This document shows, in pieces, positions 27,792 to 37,209 of a stretch of 64,000 bases of DNA; the stretch's first letter is position 1, and each line of letters starts with the position of its first letter. The notes below the pieces were generated by a model. It saw only the letters and a list, made by a program, of their open reading frames with translations, did not search any database and was not told the origin of the DNA. Position numbers and translations under genes: made by a program. Source of the stretch: Pseudomonas sp. H3(2019) (GTDB taxonomy: Bacteria; Pseudomonadota; Gammaproteobacteria; Pseudomonadales; Pseudomonadaceae). The stretch spans positions 62,001-126,000 of the forward strand of contig NZ_VMSG01000001.1 in the NCBI RefSeq assembly GCF_007713465.1. The letters are read 5' to 3'.

Positions 27792-29105
27792 TCAGGCCAG
27801 TTCTTTGAGCCTGTGCCACAACATCCCCAGCGCCAACAACGGCGAACGCAGGTACTTCCCGCCCGGGAAGGTCATGTGCGGCACCTTGGCGAACAGGTCG
27901 AAACCCCCGCCTTGCTGACCGCTGATGGCTTCGGCCAGCAGCTTGCCGGCCAGGTGGGTGGCGTTCAGCCCATGACCGGAGTAGGCCTGGGCGTAATACA
28001 CATTCGGCTGGTCCTTGAGCCGGCCAATCTGCGGCAGGCGGTTGGCGCCGATGCCGATCATCCCGCCCCATTGATAGTCGATCTTCACCCCGGCCAGTTG
28101 CGGGAAGACGTCGAGCATCTTCGGCCGCATATAGGTGGCGATGTCCGATGGATCGCGGCCGGAATAGTGGCAGGCGCCGCCGAACAGCAGGCGCCGATCC
28201 GCCGAGAGCCGGTAATAGTCCAGCGTCACTCGCTGATCGCAGACCGCCATGTTCTGCGGCAGTAATGCGTGGGCCTGCGCTGCGCTCAAGGGTTCGGTGG
28301 CGATGATGTAACTGCCGGCGGGCAGCACTTTGCCGCTGAGTTCAGGGTTAAGGTTGTTGAGGTAGGCGTTGCAGCCGAGCACCAGGGTCTTGGCGCGGAC
28401 CAAGCCTTGCGCCGTGTGGACCTTGACCTCGCTGCCATAGTCGATGCGGGTCACGGCCGATTGTTCGAACAGCTTCACGCCCAGTTGCTGCGCCGCAGCG
28501 GCTTCGCCCAAGGCCAGGTTCAGCGGGTGCAGATGCCCGGAGCCCATGTCGATCAGGCCACCGACGTAGCGGTCGGAACCGACCACGCTGTGCATTTCGT
28601 GGGCTTGCAGCAGTCGGGTCTCATGGCGATAGCCGAGGCTGCGCAGCTCGGCCTCATCTTCGGCGAAACCTTCAAGGTCGCGAGGTTTGTTGGCCAGGTC
28701 GCAGTAACCCCAGGTCAGGTCGCAGGCGATCTGAAAATGCTCGATCCGTTGCCGGACTATTTCCACGGCTTCCAGGCCCATGAGCTTCATCTGGCGGACG
28801 CCGTCCGTGCCGATCACCTCGGCAAACTGATCGAGGCCATGACCCACGCCGCGAATCAGTTGTCCGCCGTTGCGCCCACTGGCGCCCCAGCCGATCTTGC
28901 GCGCTTCGAGCAGCACCACGCTGAGGCCGCGTTCGGCCAGCTCGAAGGCGGTGTTCAGCCCGGAGAACCCGCCGCCCACCACGCACACGTCAGCCAGCAG
29001 TTCACCTTTGAGTTCCGGATAATCGGGCTGCGGCAGGCTGCTGGCGGCGTAGTAAGACGCCGTGTGCCGGTTGTTCGGGGCAGGTTGCTGAACACGGACA
29101 TTCAT
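27792..29105 (-). CDS. puuB: FAD-dependent gamma-glutamylputrescine oxidase-like protein (PuuB/PauB family)
   Basis: 437 residues of the DAO superfamily. Near residue 40, ADVCVVGGGFSGLNTAFELA binds the FAD dinucleotide. The GWGASGRNGGQLIRGVG segment is typical of PuuB/OrdL oxidoreductases. It probably oxidises gamma-glutamylated polyamines to the aldehyde used by enzymes like KauB. I prefer ATG 29105, preceded by GGA at 8 bases; 29114 is also possible. A PuuR-like motif lies just upstream. Confidence 0.85.
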   Translation of the reverse strand: MNVRVQQPAPNNRHTASYYAASSLPQPDYPELKGELLADVCVVGGGFSGLNTAFELAERGLSVVLLEARKIGWGASGRNGGQLIRGVGHGLDQFAEVIGTDGVRQMKLMGLEAVEIVRQRIEHFQIACDLTWGYCDLANKPRDLEGFAEDEAELRSLGYRHETRLLQAHEMHSVVGSDRYVGGLIDMGSGHLHPLNLALGEAAAAQQLGVKLFEQSAVTRIDYGSEVKVHTAQGLVRAKTLVLGCNAYLNNLNPELSGKVLPAGSYIIATEPLSAAQAHALLPQNMAVCDQRVTLDYYRLSADRRLLFGGACHYSGRDPSDIATYMRPKMLDVFPQLAGVKIDYQWGGMIGIGANRLPQIGRLKDQPNVYYAQAYSGHGLNATHLAGKLLAEAISGQQGGGFDLFAKVPHMTFPGGKYLRSPLLALGMLWHRLKELA

Positions 29106-29122
29106 GTGCGTCATCCGGATTT

Positions 29123-29148
29123 CGTGTGTTTAGTCAATTTTACGGAGC
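29123..29148 (-). promoter_or_regulatory. Second candidate PuuR/PauR-type motif
   Basis: The minus strand reads AAAATTGACTAAACA, agreeing with the E. coli PuuR box at 11 of 15 bases, about 25 bases upstream of the PuuB-like gene. The match is different in detail from the one before kauB, so support is weak. Confidence 0.3.
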
Positions 29149-29254
29149 ATAAGCCGGACCTTTTGGCATGGGCAACACTGGTCGGCTAATGCTGTCTGGC
29201 GCGAGGCTTTTAGGGCAAAATCCCACCTCGTTCATTTTTCCGGTACTCGCTTCG

Positions 29255-29608
29255 ATGAGCTGCAACAGTCAGAAAATCCGCGCTCTTCGCCAGCAGATTC
29301 CTTCGTTTGAGTGCGTACCCGGCTGCCATGACTGCTGTGGCCCGGTGACCACTTCGCCAGAAGAAATGTCGCGCCTGCCGCGTAAGACCAGGGCCGAGCA
29401 GGACGCTGCAATGGATGAGCTGAACTGTGTGCACCTGGGCCCCGATGGCTGCACGGTGTATGACGAGCGGCCGTTGATCTGTCGGTTGTTCGGCACCACT
29501 AAGACCCTGCCGTGCCCCAATGGCCGCCGCCCGGTGGAGTTGATCCATCCACGGGTCGAAAAGCAGATTCATGAATACATGGCCAGCACCCGGCAGGTGC
29601 TGGTTTAG
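29255..29608 (+). CDS. YkgJ family cysteine cluster protein
   Basis: 117 residues. CVPGCHDCCGP near residue 21 and CTVYDERPLICRLFG later are the cysteine-cluster motifs of UPF0153/YkgJ, thought to chelate zinc or iron. The start at MSCNSQKI was chosen because the longer frame to 29168 adds a segment unlike the family. Function unknown. It is divergent from the PuuB-like gene. Confidence 0.88.
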   Translation: MSCNSQKIRALRQQIPSFECVPGCHDCCGPVTTSPEEMSRLPRKTRAEQDAAMDELNCVHLGPDGCTVYDERPLICRLFGTTKTLPCPNGRRPVELIHPRVEKQIHEYMASTRQVLV

Positions 29609-29610
29609 TG

Positions 29611-29722
29611 TGATCGTCCCCATGCTCTGCGTGGGAATGCAGCCCGTGACGCTCTGCGTCACTTCAAGAGCCGAACGCGGAGCGTCCGATGAGGCATTCC
29701 CACGCAGAGCGTAGGAACGATC
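29611..29722. repeat. Double palindromic repeat (GATCGT...CCCAYGC family)
   Basis: Outer arms TGATCGTCCCCATGCTCTGC and GCAGAGCGTAGGAACGATC enclose inner arms built on GACGCTCTGCGTC and GAACGCGGAGCGTCC. It is a composite element between the convergent ykgJ-like and lrp genes. Confidence 0.85.
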
Positions 29723-29731
29723 GGTGCGAAT

Positions 29732-30220
29732 TCAATCCGGAATCGGCAGGTTCAGGCTCTCTTTCACTTCTTCCATCACGATATAGCTCTTGGACTCACG
29801 CACGTGGGGCAGCTTGAGCAGGATGTCGCCCAGCAGTTTGCGGTACGAGGCCATTTCGGAAATCCGCGCCTTCACCAGGTAGTCGAAATCCCCTGACACC
29901 AGGTGGCATTCCAGTACGTGCGGCAGTTTCAGCACGGCACGTCGGAACTCTTCAAAGGTATCGCCGGACTTGTAGTCGAGGCTGATCTCGACGAACACCA
30001 GCAGGCTGCCCTTGAGGTGCTGCGGGTTGAGCCTGGCGTTGTAGCCCATGATGATCCCTTCGCGTTCCAGGCGTCGCACCCGCTCAGTGCAGGGTGTGGT
30101 CGACAACCCGACTTTCTCCCCTAGCTCGGTAAACGAAATCCGCCCGTCTGCCTGAAGGATGCGCAGGATATTACGGTCGATCTTGTCCAACTCGCGTTTG
30201 GTCTGAGTATTGGTCCGCAT
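29732..30220 (-). CDS. lrp: Leucine-responsive regulatory protein (Lrp/AsnC family)
   Basis: 162 residues. Helix-turn-helix near residues 15-60 (GRISFTELGEKVGLSTTPCTERV split normally), then an RAM ligand-binding domain with VFVEISLDYKSGDTFEEFRR. The start MRTNTQTKRELDKID is standard. It is divergent from dadA; Lrp orthologues activate dadAX in response to alanine in Pseudomonas. The upstream open frame is not needed. Confidence 0.95.
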   Translation of the reverse strand: MRTNTQTKRELDKIDRNILRILQADGRISFTELGEKVGLSTTPCTERVRRLEREGIIMGYNARLNPQHLKGSLLVFVEISLDYKSGDTFEEFRRAVLKLPHVLECHLVSGDFDYLVKARISEMASYRKLLGDILLKLPHVRESKSYIVMEEVKESLNLPIPD

Positions 30221-30258
30221 AGGGGATGCGCCTCCGTAAAAAGGGATTTTGCCGAGAA

Positions 30259-30287
30259 TTGTCGCCAAATATAGGTGCTTATATAGT
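30259..30287 (+). promoter_or_regulatory. Candidate sigma70 promoter of dadA
   Basis: TTGTCG, a 17-base spacer and TATAGT lie about 90 bases upstream of dadA in the AT-rich divergent region with lrp. Lrp sites are expected here, but I cannot place them reliably. Confidence 0.55.
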
Positions 30288-30376
30288 GAAAAGCACTGGC
30301 TAATGTTTTTTACACTGCGCATATCTGTGATTTGAACAACAAACGTCAGCGGTAAGCCGCGATGAGGGATATGAAA

Positions 30377-31681
30377 ATGCGCGTTCTGGTCTTGGGTAGC
30401 GGCGTCATCGGTACCGCCAGTGCCTACTATCTGGCTCGGGCCGGGTTTGAAGTAACGGTTGTAGACCGTCAGCCGGCTGCTGCCATGGAAACCAGTTTCG
30501 CCAACGCCGGCCAGGTCTCGCCGGGTTATGCCTCGCCGTGGGCCGCGCCGGGCGTGCCGCTCAAAGCTATCAAATGGTTGCTGCAACGCCACGCACCGCT
30601 GGCGATCAAGGCCACCGCCGATATCGACCAGTATCTGTGGATGGCGCAGATGCTGCGCAACTGCACCGCCAGCCGTTATGCGGTGAACAAGGAGCGCATG
30701 GTCCGTCTGTCCGAGTACAGCCGTGACTGCCTCGATGAACTGCGTGCTGAAACCGGCATTGCCTACGAAGGCCGCACCCTGGGGACCACTCAACTGTTCC
30801 GCACTCAGGCGCAGCTGGATGGCGCGGCAAAAGACATCGCCGTCCTGAAAGAGTCCGGCGTGCCATTTGAACTGCTCGACCGCGCCGGCATTGCCCGCGT
30901 CGAACCGGCGCTGGCCGCCGTGACCGATATCCTCGCCGGTGCCTTGCGCCTGCCGAACGACCAGACCGGCGACTGCCAGATCTTCACCACGCGCCTGGCC
31001 GAAATGGCCGTGAAACTGGGCGTGGAATTCCGCTTTGACCAGGACATTCAGCGCCTCGACTACGCCGGTGACCGGATCAACGGCGTGTGGATCGACGGCA
31101 AGCTGGAAACCGCCGACCGCTACGTATTGGCACTCGGCAGCTACTCGCCGAAGTTGCTCAAGCCGTTGGGCATCAAGGCCCCGGTGTACCCGCTCAAGGG
31201 CTACTCGCTGACCGTGCCGATCACTAATCCGGCGATGGCCCCGACATCGACTATTCTCGATGAGACCTACAAGGTTGCGATCACCCGTTTCGACACCCGC
31301 ATTCGCGTGGGCGGCATGGCTGAGATAGCCGGTTTTGACCTATCGCTCAACCCGCGTCGACGCGAAACGCTGGAGATGATCGTCAACGATCTTTATCCTC
31401 AGGGCGGCGACCTGGCCGAGGCGAGTTTCTGGACCGGTCTGCGTCCGACCACACCGGACGGCACGCCGATTGTTGGCGCCACGCCGTTCAAGAACCTGTT
31501 CCTGAACACCGGTCACGGCACACTCGGCTGGACCATGGCGTGTGGCTCCGGCCGCTTGCTGGCTGACCTGATGGCGAAGAAAACGCCGCAGATCAGTGCC
31601 GAAGGCCTCGATATTTCCCGTTATGGCAACACCCCAAAGGAGTCTGAAAAGCATGTCAATCCAGCGCCAGCTCACCAATGA
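30377..31681 (+). CDS. dadA: D-amino acid dehydrogenase small subunit DadA
   Basis: 434 residues. FAD enzyme that oxidises D-alanine to pyruvate, feeding electrons to the respiratory chain. [20 protein letters not shown] is the FAD-binding start. [15 protein letters not shown] is the conserved C-terminal loop. Three in-frame ATGs occur at 30362-30377; GAGG lies 9 bases before the third, which matches known DadA proteins. The 3' end overlaps the next gene by 29 bases. Confidence 0.97.
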   Translation: MRVLVLGSGVIGTASAYYLARAGFEVTVVDRQPAAAMETSFANAGQVSPGYASPWAAPGVPLKAIKWLLQRHAPLAIKATADIDQYLWMAQMLRNCTASRYAVNKERMVRLSEYSRDCLDELRAETGIAYEGRTLGTTQLFRTQAQLDGAAKDIAVLKESGVPFELLDRAGIARVEPALAAVTDILAGALRLPNDQTGDCQIFTTRLAEMAVKLGVEFRFDQDIQRLDYAGDRINGVWIDGKLETADRYVLALGSYSPKLLKPLGIKAPVYPLKGYSLTVPITNPAMAPTSTILDETYKVAITRFDTRIRVGGMAEIAGFDLSLNPRRRETLEMIVNDLYPQGGDLAEASFWTGLRPTTPDGTPIVGATPFKNLFLNTGHGTLGWTMACGSGRLLADLMAKKTPQISAEGLDISRYGNTPKESEKHVNPAPAHQ

Positions 31682-32006
31682 GCGCATGAGCCAGATCGTT
31701 GTCCACAACGGTACCGTGTATCTGGCAGGGCAAGTCGGCGACGACATGAGTGCCGGGATTGAACAGCAGACCCGTGAAACCCTCGCCAATATCGAGCGTT
31801 TGCTGGATCTGGCCGGGACCGACAAGACCAAACTGCTGTCGGTGACGATTTACCTGAAAGACATCGACGCCCATTTCAAGGGCATGAACAGTGTCTGGGA
31901 CAGCTGGCTGCCAAAGAACGTCGCGCCCGCTCGTGCGACGGTTGAAGCCAAACTGTGCGAACCGGAAATCCTGGTTGAGCTGTCGGTAGTGGCTGCTCTG
32001 CCGTAG
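31653..32006 (+). CDS. RidA family protein in the dad cluster
   Basis: 117 residues of the YjgF/RidA superfamily, with [19 protein letters not shown] and [19 protein letters not shown]. The conserved Arg of the family is present. It probably deals with the imine released by D-alanine oxidation, as inferred from its place between dadA and dadX. AGGAG precedes the ATG by about 10 bases, inside the end of dadA. Confidence 0.92.
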   Translation: MSIQRQLTNERMSQIVVHNGTVYLAGQVGDDMSAGIEQQTRETLANIERLLDLAGTDKTKLLSVTIYLKDIDAHFKGMNSVWDSWLPKNVAPARATVEAKLCEPEILVELSVVAALP

Positions 32007-32027
32007 GGTCTGTTTAAGCTACGATCC

Positions 32028-32078
32028 CTCTCCCGGTGCTGCTGGCGGTTCACGCCGTCAGCCAGCGCCGGTTTTTTC
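32028..32078 (+). terminator. Hairpin between ridA-like gene and dadX
   Basis: GCTGGCGG and CCGTCAGC pair with one mismatch, followed by CAGCGCCGG and a T-run. It may give partial termination before dadX, setting its lower level relative to dadA. Weak evidence. Confidence 0.4.
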
Positions 32079-32108
32079 TTCCTCATGACCGCCTAGAAGT
32101 CTGCCGCC

Positions 32109-33182
32109 ATGCGTCCTGCCCGTGCCCTGATCGATCTTCAAGCCCTGCGTCATAACTATCAACTGGCCCGTGAAGTCTCGGGGGCGCGCGCCCTCGCGGT
32201 GATCAAGGCCGATGCCTATGGCCATGGCGCGGTGCGCTGTGCCCAGGCCCTGGAGGCCGAGGCGGACGGTTTCGCCGTGGCCTGCATCGAAGAAGCCCTG
32301 GAGCTGCGCGCGGCCGGTATTCGTGCGCCGGTTTTGCTGCTTGAAGGCTTTTTCGAAGCCGATGAGCTGTCGCTGATCGTTGAGCATGATTTCTGGTGTG
32401 TGGTGCATTCGCTGTGGCAGCTCGAAGCGCTCGAAAATGCCGCGTTGAGCAAACCGATCACGGTCTGGCTCAAGCTTGATTCGGGCATGCACCGGGTTGG
32501 CCTGCATCCGGCGGATTATCAGGCGGCGTATCAACGTTTGCTGGCCAGCGGCAAAGTCTCGAAGATCGTGCTGATGAGTCACTTTGCGCGTGCCGATGAG
32601 CTGCATAGCAGCAGCGCGGCAGAGCAGGTTGCGGTGTTTGAAGCGGCGCGCCAGGGTTTGTCGGCGCAGGTCAGCTTGTGTAACTCGCCGGCGGTGCTGG
32701 GCTGGCCGCAGGTGCCGAGCGATTGGGTTCGCCCCGGCATCATGCTCTATGGCGCGACACCCTTTGAAGAAGCCAATCCCGTGGCGGCACGCTTGCAGCC
32801 GGTGATGACCCTGGAATCGAAAGTCATCAGCGTGCGCGAGCTGCCAGCCGGTGAACCGGTGGGCTATGGGGCGAAGTTCATCACCCAGAAGCCGATGCGC
32901 ATCGGCGTGGTTGCCATGGGCTATGCCGACGGTTATCCGCGTCAGGCGCCCACCGGCACGCCGGTGTTGGTGGCCGGGCAGCGCAGCCAGCTGCTGGGAC
33001 GGGTGTCGATGGACATGCTCTGCATCGATTTGACCGATGTGCCGCAGGCCGGCCTTGGTTCTACCGTCGAGTTGTGGGGTAAAAACATCCTCGCCAGCGA
33101 CGTCGCCATGGCTGCCGGGACCATTCCCTACCAGATTTTCTGCAACCTGCGTCGCGTGCCACGGCTCTATTCCGGGAGCTGA
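32109..33182 (+). CDS. dadX: Catabolic alanine racemase DadX
   Basis: 357 residues. PLP enzyme converting L-alanine to D-alanine. Lys33 in [11 protein letters not shown] binds PLP. The second-half VGYGAKF contains the catalytic Tyr. Its place after dadA and the ridA-like gene marks it as the catabolic isozyme rather than Alr. Confidence 0.97.
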   Translation: MRPARALIDLQALRHNYQLAREVSGARALAVIKADAYGHGAVRCAQALEAEADGFAVACIEEALELRAAGIRAPVLLLEGFFEADELSLIVEHDFWCVVHSLWQLEALENAALSKPITVWLKLDSGMHRVGLHPADYQAAYQRLLASGKVSKIVLMSHFARADELHSSSAAEQVAVFEAARQGLSAQVSLCNSPAVLGWPQVPSDWVRPGIMLYGATPFEEANPVAARLQPVMTLESKVISVRELPAGEPVGYGAKFITQKPMRIGVVAMGYADGYPRQAPTGTPVLVAGQRSQLLGRVSMDMLCIDLTDVPQAGLGSTVELWGKNILASDVAMAAGTIPYQIFCNLRRVPRLYSGS

Positions 33183-33309
33183 GGCGGGCTGTCGAGGCCG
33201 GAAGTCGCTTTGCCAAACAGGATTCAGACCCAAGTGTTGTAAATACTGAACGCTGTCGCCATGATAACGCTCACTATCCACACAATCTGAATCCTGGGAG
33301 GCTAATGCA

Positions 33310-33858
33310 TTGGACGTCGGTGAACGACTGCAATCGATCCGTAAACTGAAAGGTCTATCCCAGCGAGAGCTCGCCAAGCGGGCAGGCGTTACCAATAGCA
33401 CCATTTCGATGATCGAGAAAAACAGCGTCAGCCCTTCGATCAGTTCGCTGAGGAAGGTACTTGGCGGCATCCCCATGTCCATGGTCGAGTTCTTTTCCGA
33501 AGAAATTCTTCAGGAAAAACCGACGCAGATCGTCTACAAAGCCAATGAGCTGATCGATATCTCCGATGGCGCCGTGACCATGAAACTGGTCGGCAAGGCT
33601 CATCCGAGCCGTGCTATCGCGTTCCTCAACGAGATCTACCCGCCAGGCGCCGATACCGGTGAAGAGATGCTCACCCATGAGGGCGAGGAAACCGGAATTC
33701 TGCTCGAGGGTCGGCTGGAGTTGGTGGTCGGGCTCGAGACATTCGTGCTCGAGGCCGGGGACAGCTACTATTTCGAAAGCACCAAACCGCACCGTTTTCG
33801 AAATCCGTTCGATGCGCCGGCGCGACTAATCAGCGCAGCCACACCGGCAAACTTCTAG
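33310..33858 (+). CDS. pauR: XRE-cupin regulator PauR (polyamine catabolism)
   Basis: 182 residues. N-terminal XRE helix-turn-helix (about 6-60, GLSQRELAKRAGVTNSTISM) and a C-terminal cupin (about 105-180) that senses a small ligand. Matches PuuR/PauR repressors of putrescine and polyamine catabolism genes. The start is a TTG; GGGAGG lies 8 bases upstream. An ATG at 33305 is out of frame. It follows dadX with its own likely promoter in the 127-base gap. Confidence 0.9.
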   Translation: MDVGERLQSIRKLKGLSQRELAKRAGVTNSTISMIEKNSVSPSISSLRKVLGGIPMSMVEFFSEEILQEKPTQIVYKANELIDISDGAVTMKLVGKAHPSRAIAFLNEIYPPGADTGEEMLTHEGEETGILLEGRLELVVGLETFVLEAGDSYYFESTKPHRFRNPFDAPARLISAATPANF

Positions 33859-33941
33859 GAAAAGAGGCGTCCGGCAAGGTTTTGCGAGGCGCCCCATGCT
33901 GTATTTCGCCACGACTTAATACCCCTTGGACTTTAGGGTTG

Positions 33942-33970
33942 TTTCAGTGTGGCGGGCTAACCGCTATACT
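33942..33970 (+). promoter_or_regulatory. Candidate promoter of cycB
   Basis: TTTCAG, 17 bases, TATACT. The -10 is good, the -35 poor. It lies about 60 bases before the cytochrome gene. Confidence 0.45.
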
Positions 33971-34029
33971 TGCGCCCGCCTGCGAAACCGTGGCCGTGGG
34001 CGTGACTAGCCACCATTGAGGGTGTACGC

Positions 34030-34458
34030 GTGAATCTAATTATGAAAATGCTGGCCGCACCAGCAACCGTATTGGCCCTTTGGGCAGTCAGCGCTCAAGC
34101 GTCGACCACTGACGATATCGCCAAACGCCTTGAGCCCGTCGGCCAGGTCTGTGTACAAGGCCAGGAGTGCAAGGGGATGGAAGTCGCTGCTTCGGTAGGC
34201 GGCGGTGCAGCGAAAACTCCCGATGAAATCATTGCCAAACATTGCAATGCTTGCCACGGCACGGGTCTGCTGGGCGCACCGAAAATCGGTGATGCTGCAG
34301 ACTGGAAAAAACGCGCCGACAAAGAAGGCGGCACTGCTGCTGGCCTGGCGAAAGTAGCGTTGACAGGTCTCAACGCGATGCCACCAAAAGGCACGTGCAG
34401 TGACTGCGAAGTGAAAGACCTTGAAGGCGCTATCCAGAAGATGTCCGGCCTGAAATAA
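34030..34458 (+). CDS. cycB: Cytochrome c5 family protein
   Basis: 142 residues. The signal peptide ends near SAQAS, so it is exported to the periplasm. HCNACHGTG (Cys72, Cys75, His76) binds heme c. NAMPPKGTC supplies the likely axial Met117. A second CSDC pair is typical of cytochrome c5. GTG start at 34030 is supported by GAGGG 7 bases upstream; ATG 34042 is the alternative. A terminator follows. Confidence 0.92.
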   Translation: MNLIMKMLAAPATVLALWAVSAQASTTDDIAKRLEPVGQVCVQGQECKGMEVAASVGGGAAKTPDEIIAKHCNACHGTGLLGAPKIGDAADWKKRADKEGGTAAGLAKVALTGLNAMPPKGTCSDCEVKDLEGAIQKMSGLK

Positions 34459-34472
34459 GCCCCGTCTTCAGT

Positions 34473-34500
34473 AAAAAAGCCGCTTGCGAGCGGCTTTTTT
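34473..34500 (+). terminator. Terminator of cycB
   Basis: AAAAAAGCCGCTTGCGAGCGGCTTTTTT, an 8- to 10-bp GC-rich stem plus T-run, 15 bases after the stop. Confidence 0.95.
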
Positions 34501-34592
34501 GTACCTGGGATTTGACCTCGAGACTGGTCATTACGATCAGGACGCGGCAAGCTCGGACCCACCTCAATTCATGGACAGGTCGGGAGGGTCTG

Positions 34593-36518
34593 ATGGTGCA
34601 GTCGGTATCAATCGAACAGGCAGTCGACGATGTGCTCGCACGTTTGCCAGCGCATATACACCTCGGCCTGCCGCTGGGGCTGGGCAAGCCCAACCGTTTC
34701 GTCAACGCGCTCTATCAACGCATCGCCCAACTGCCCGAGCGGCAACTGACGGTCTACACCGCGTTGAGCCTGGGTCGTCCGGCATTGGGCGACGGCTTGC
34801 AGCGGCGCTTTCTGGAGCCCTTCGTCGAGCGAGTGTTTGGCGACTATCCCGAGCTGGATTTTCTCGCCGACCTGCACCGTGACAGCCTCCCGGCGAACAT
34901 TCACATTGAGCAGTTTTTCCTGCAACCGGGCAGCTTGCTGCACAGCGACTCGGCGCAGCAGGACTACGTCAGCAGCAACTACAGCCACGCGGCGCGCGAT
35001 ATCAATGCCGCCGGGTTGAACCTGGTGGCGCAATTAGTGGCCCATGACCCGCAACAGCCGGATCGACTGAGCCTGAGCTGCAATCCGGACATCACCCTCG
35101 ACCTGTTGCCGATGATCGCCAAGCGCCGCGCCGCCGGGGAAACCATTCTACTGCTCGGCCAGGTTCATCGGGATCTGCCATACATGCCGGGGGACTCGGA
35201 AGTCGACCGTGGGGCGTTCGATTTGCTGATCGACGAGGAGGAGGGCAGCACGCTGTTTTCCACGCCGAACATGCCGGTGGGTTTTCAGGATCATTTCATC
35301 GGCCTGCACGCCAGCACTCTGGTGCGAGACGGTGGAACCCTGCAAATCGGCATCGGTGCCATGGGCGATGCGCTGACCGCCGCGTTGTTGTCACGGCAGG
35401 CGGATAACGACAGCTACCGTACGCTGTTGACGGACCTTGATGTGCATTACTGGGCGCCACTGATCAGTCGTGAAGGCGGTATGGAGCCCTTCGCCAAGGG
35501 GCTTTATGGTTGCAGCGAGATGTTCGTCAACGGTCTGCTGGCGTTATCCGATGCCGGGATCGTGCGGCGCAAGGTTTATCCGAGCGTCGCCCTTCAACAG
35601 CACGCCAATGCCGGGACCCTGGATGAGTCGGCTCAAGTGGGTGGCATCTCGATTCACGGTGGATTTTTCCTCGGGCCGCGCAGTTTCTATCAGCGGTTGC
35701 GGGATTTACCCCACAACAAGCTCGCTGAATTCAACATGACCGCCATCAGCTACATCAACGAACTGTACGGCCAGGAAGAACTAAAACGCTTGCAGCGCCG
35801 GGATGCGCGTTTCATCAACAGCGCGTTCACCATGACCCTGCTCGGCGCTGGCGTTGCGGATCAGTTGGAGGACGGGCGGGTGCTCAGTGGTGTCGGCGGG
35901 CAATACAACTTCGTCGTCCAGGGCCATGCGCTGGAAGGCGCGCGCTCGATTCTGATTTTGCGCAGCTGGCGTGAGTCGGGCGGTGAAGTGAGCTCGAACA
36001 TGGTCTGGATGTACGGTCACTGCACGATTCCGCGGCACTTGCGCGATATTGTGATCACCGAATACGGCATCGCCGATTTGCGCGGCAAGACCGACGCCAA
36101 GGTGATCGAAGCGTTGCTCAACATCAGCGATTCACGCTTCCAGCCAGGCTTGATCGAACAGGCGCAGAAGGCCGGCAAACTGCCGAAGGATTTTCGCCTC
36201 GATCCGCGTTTCACCGATAACAGCCCACAGCGCTTGCAGGCGATTGCTGCGCGGCACCCGCGGTTGTTTCCGGAGTATCCGTTGGGCAGTGATTTCAGCG
36301 GTGAAGAGCGGGATTTGTTGCGGGCGCTGAACTGGCTCAAGAGCAAGTTCAAACTCACCGAGATTCTGGAATTGGGCAAGGCTGCGCTGGATGCGCCGGA
36401 GCCGTCGGAGTACCCGGCCCATCTGGAACGGATGCAGCTGACGAAGCCAGAAGGCTTGAAGGAGGACTTGTATCAGCGGTTGCTGCTGGCGGGCCTGAAG
36501 GCCACAGCCCAAGCCTGA
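34593..36518 (+). CDS. Acetyl-CoA hydrolase/transferase family protein
   Basis: 641 residues, longer than the usual ~500 of acetate CoA-transferases. LQIGIGAMGDALTAALLS and GVGGQYNFVVQGHALEGARS mark the CoA-transferase fold. The Glu in ITEYGIADLRGKTD is in the conserved position region. It probably moves CoA between acyl-CoA and acids; the real substrate is unknown. The start MVQSVSIEQAV follows GGGAGGG. The last ~100 residues form an extra C-terminal part. Confidence 0.85.
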   Translation: MVQSVSIEQAVDDVLARLPAHIHLGLPLGLGKPNRFVNALYQRIAQLPERQLTVYTALSLGRPALGDGLQRRFLEPFVERVFGDYPELDFLADLHRDSLPANIHIEQFFLQPGSLLHSDSAQQDYVSSNYSHAARDINAAGLNLVAQLVAHDPQQPDRLSLSCNPDITLDLLPMIAKRRAAGETILLLGQVHRDLPYMPGDSEVDRGAFDLLIDEEEGSTLFSTPNMPVGFQDHFIGLHASTLVRDGGTLQIGIGAMGDALTAALLSRQADNDSYRTLLTDLDVHYWAPLISREGGMEPFAKGLYGCSEMFVNGLLALSDAGIVRRKVYPSVALQQHANAGTLDESAQVGGISIHGGFFLGPRSFYQRLRDLPHNKLAEFNMTAISYINELYGQEELKRLQRRDARFINSAFTMTLLGAGVADQLEDGRVLSGVGGQYNFVVQGHALEGARSILILRSWRESGGEVSSNMVWMYGHCTIPRHLRDIVITEYGIADLRGKTDAKVIEALLNISDSRFQPGLIEQAQKAGKLPKDFRLDPRFTDNSPQRLQAIAARHPRLFPEYPLGSDFSGEERDLLRALNWLKSKFKLTEILELGKAALDAPEPSEYPAHLERMQLTKPEGLKEDLYQRLLLAGLKATAQA

Positions 36519-36570
36519 TCGTTCCCACGCTGATCGTTTGATCGTTCCCACGCGGAGTGGGAGCGATCAC
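36518..36570. repeat. Palindromic repeat (GATCGTTCCCACGC family)
   Basis: TGATCGTTCCCACGC and GTGGGAGCGATCA form the core hairpin at 36540-36570, with an additional half-unit at 36518. It is between the convergent acetyl-CoA hydrolase gene and xpt. Confidence 0.8.
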
Positions 36571-36579
36571 TGCAGGAGG

Positions 36580-37161
<582 letters not shown>

Positions 37162-37209
37162 TCATAAAGCGCGTTAAGCGCCAAAAAGTCGGTTAAAAAG
37201 TAGCCGATT

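Noticed and set aside
32058..33482. 474-codon minus-strand ORF over dadX and pauR
   Set aside because: It crosses two well-supported genes and an intergenic gap, so it cannot be real.
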